DNA of 6,137 bases. It comes from JAQGMJ01 sp036271855. GTDB lineage: Bacteria; Pseudomonadota; Gammaproteobacteria; Burkholderiales; JAEUOS01. The stretch's first letter is position 1, and each line of letters begins with the position of its first letter. The position numbers were made by a program, and so were the translations under genes. Of this stretch, positions 5,532 to 6,137 are shown piece after piece. The notes under the pieces are model-generated. The model was not told the origin of the DNA. It saw only the letters and a program-made list of their open reading frames with translations, and did no database searches. The DNA is taken from contig DATAZV010000508.1 in the NCBI GenBank assembly GCA_036271855.1, positions 1 to 6,137 on the forward strand. Reading direction: 5' to 3'.

Positions 5532-6137
5532 TTACCAGGACCAGCCTTTGCCGCTTGCCCAGTCCTTGGCGGATTGTTCCGTGTCGCGCCCCTCCTGTTG
5601 CAGCCAGGCGCAGAATTCCTGCACGATCGAGCCGCTTCTCGCCGCCGAATCGAAGTTGGCGAAATAGGTGCGGTGTTTGGCCGCATGCAACCCGAAGGGC
5701 AGGTAAAGCCGGCCGGCGACGATGTCATCGATCACCAGAAACAGGGGCACCAGGACGATGCCCAGGCCCTCGGATGCGGCTTGCAGGGCGAAATACATCT
5801 GCTCGAATTGCAGCGTATTGGCAGGGCGCAGTCCGGCCACACCGGCAGCCTGGAGCCAATCGGCCCAGGCATAGGGCTCGGTGCCGTAGCTGATCAGGGT
5901 CTGCGTGCGCAGGTCCTGCGGGCGCCCGGACCGCAGCTTTTCCAGCAGGTCGACGTGGCAGACCGGGGTGATGATCTCGGTCATGAAGGCCAGCGAACTG
6001 TTGTCCGGCAGCGGCTCCTGCTGTCCGCGGATCGCCACATCGTAGGTATTTTCGCGGAAATTTACCGGCGCCAGCGAAGTCGTGACACGGATCTCGACAT
6101 TCCCGTGTTTGCGCTGAAAGGCCGACATGCGCGGGAT
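5532..6137 (-). CDS. LysR-type transcriptional regulator (partial, C-terminal effector domain)
   Basis: This leftward frame ends at TAA 5532-5534 and stays open to the right edge, giving 201 visible codons. The Met at 6128 is internal: the residues before it (IPR) continue the usual LysR pattern, and the helix-turn-helix is beyond the window. What is visible is the substrate-binding domain of the GcvA-like branch: RKHGNVEIRV, then NTYDVAIRG, PVCHVDLLEKL, LISYGTEPYAWADWLQAAG, and the closing EGLGIVLVPLFLVIDDIVAGRLYLPF. The protein should be cytoplasmic and act as a dimer or tetramer on DNA. Its target is most likely a divergent gene to the right or itself. It is convergent with the kinase gene, separated by 40 bp, and shows no direct link to the amidase cluster. 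Confidence 0.92.
   Translation of the reverse strand: MPRMSAFQRKHGNVEIRVTTSLAPVNFRENTYDVAIRGQQEPLPDNSSLAFMTEIITPVCHVDLLEKLRSGRPQDLRTQTLISYGTEPYAWADWLQAAGVAGLRPANTLQFEQMYFALQAASEGLGIVLVPLFLVIDDIVAGRLYLPFGLHAAKHRTYFANFDSAARSGSIVQEFCAWLQQEGRDTEQSAKDWASGKGWSW

Noticed and set aside
4907..5728. A 273-codon minus-strand frame spanning the kinase end and the LysR gene
   Set aside because: It overlaps two well-supported genes in other frames and has no recognisable domain.
5492..5893. A plus-strand frame of 133 codons directly after the kinase
   Set aside because: It is antisense to the LysR effector domain and Arg/Pro-rich; it does not resemble a receiver domain or any regulator.

Overview
The window is GC-rich, tightly packed DNA from what looks like a betaproteobacterium. 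That placement is inferred from codon usage, the gene families and the style of the intergenic repeat; no marker gene proves it. Five protein genes are seen whole or in part, and a sixth is visible only as a secretion signal at the left edge.

Left part (1-3011): a leftward gene of which only the first 37 codons lie in the window starts at 112 and begins with a clear signal peptide. Divergent from it, a rightward run of three genes follows: an amidase-signature hydrolase (227-1663), a small GIY-YIG-like nuclease-fold protein (1679-2008) and a LamB/YcsF (PxpA-type) protein (2286-3011). The first two are 15 bp apart. The second and third are separated by a 271-bp MITE-like element (2012-2282) with 28-bp perfect terminal inverted repeats and nested inverted-repeat arms.

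The flanks of this element read C-TA-[element]-TA-G, so removing it together with one TA restores a CTAG site. The restored junction has a good Shine-Dalgarno (GAAGG) 7 nt upstream of the YcsF start codon and a 10-bp gene gap. The element therefore appears to have entered an amidase/GIY-YIG/YcsF operon exactly between the ribosome-binding site and start codon of the third gene. This is the most notable observation here.

Right part (3012-6137): a membrane histidine kinase (3098-5491) with a helical periplasmic sensor region, PAS, GAF, HisKA and HATPase modules. No response regulator is visible beside it. It converges on a leftward LysR-type regulator (5532-6137) that is cut off by the window edge, so its DNA-binding domain is outside.

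How the genes relate: an amidase next to a YcsF/PxpA protein suggests handling of an amide or cyclic amide (lactam-like) compound. The PxpB and PxpC partners that 5-oxoprolinase needs are not in the window, so the substrate is open. Nothing in the sequence links the kinase or the LysR regulator to the amidase cluster beyond position.
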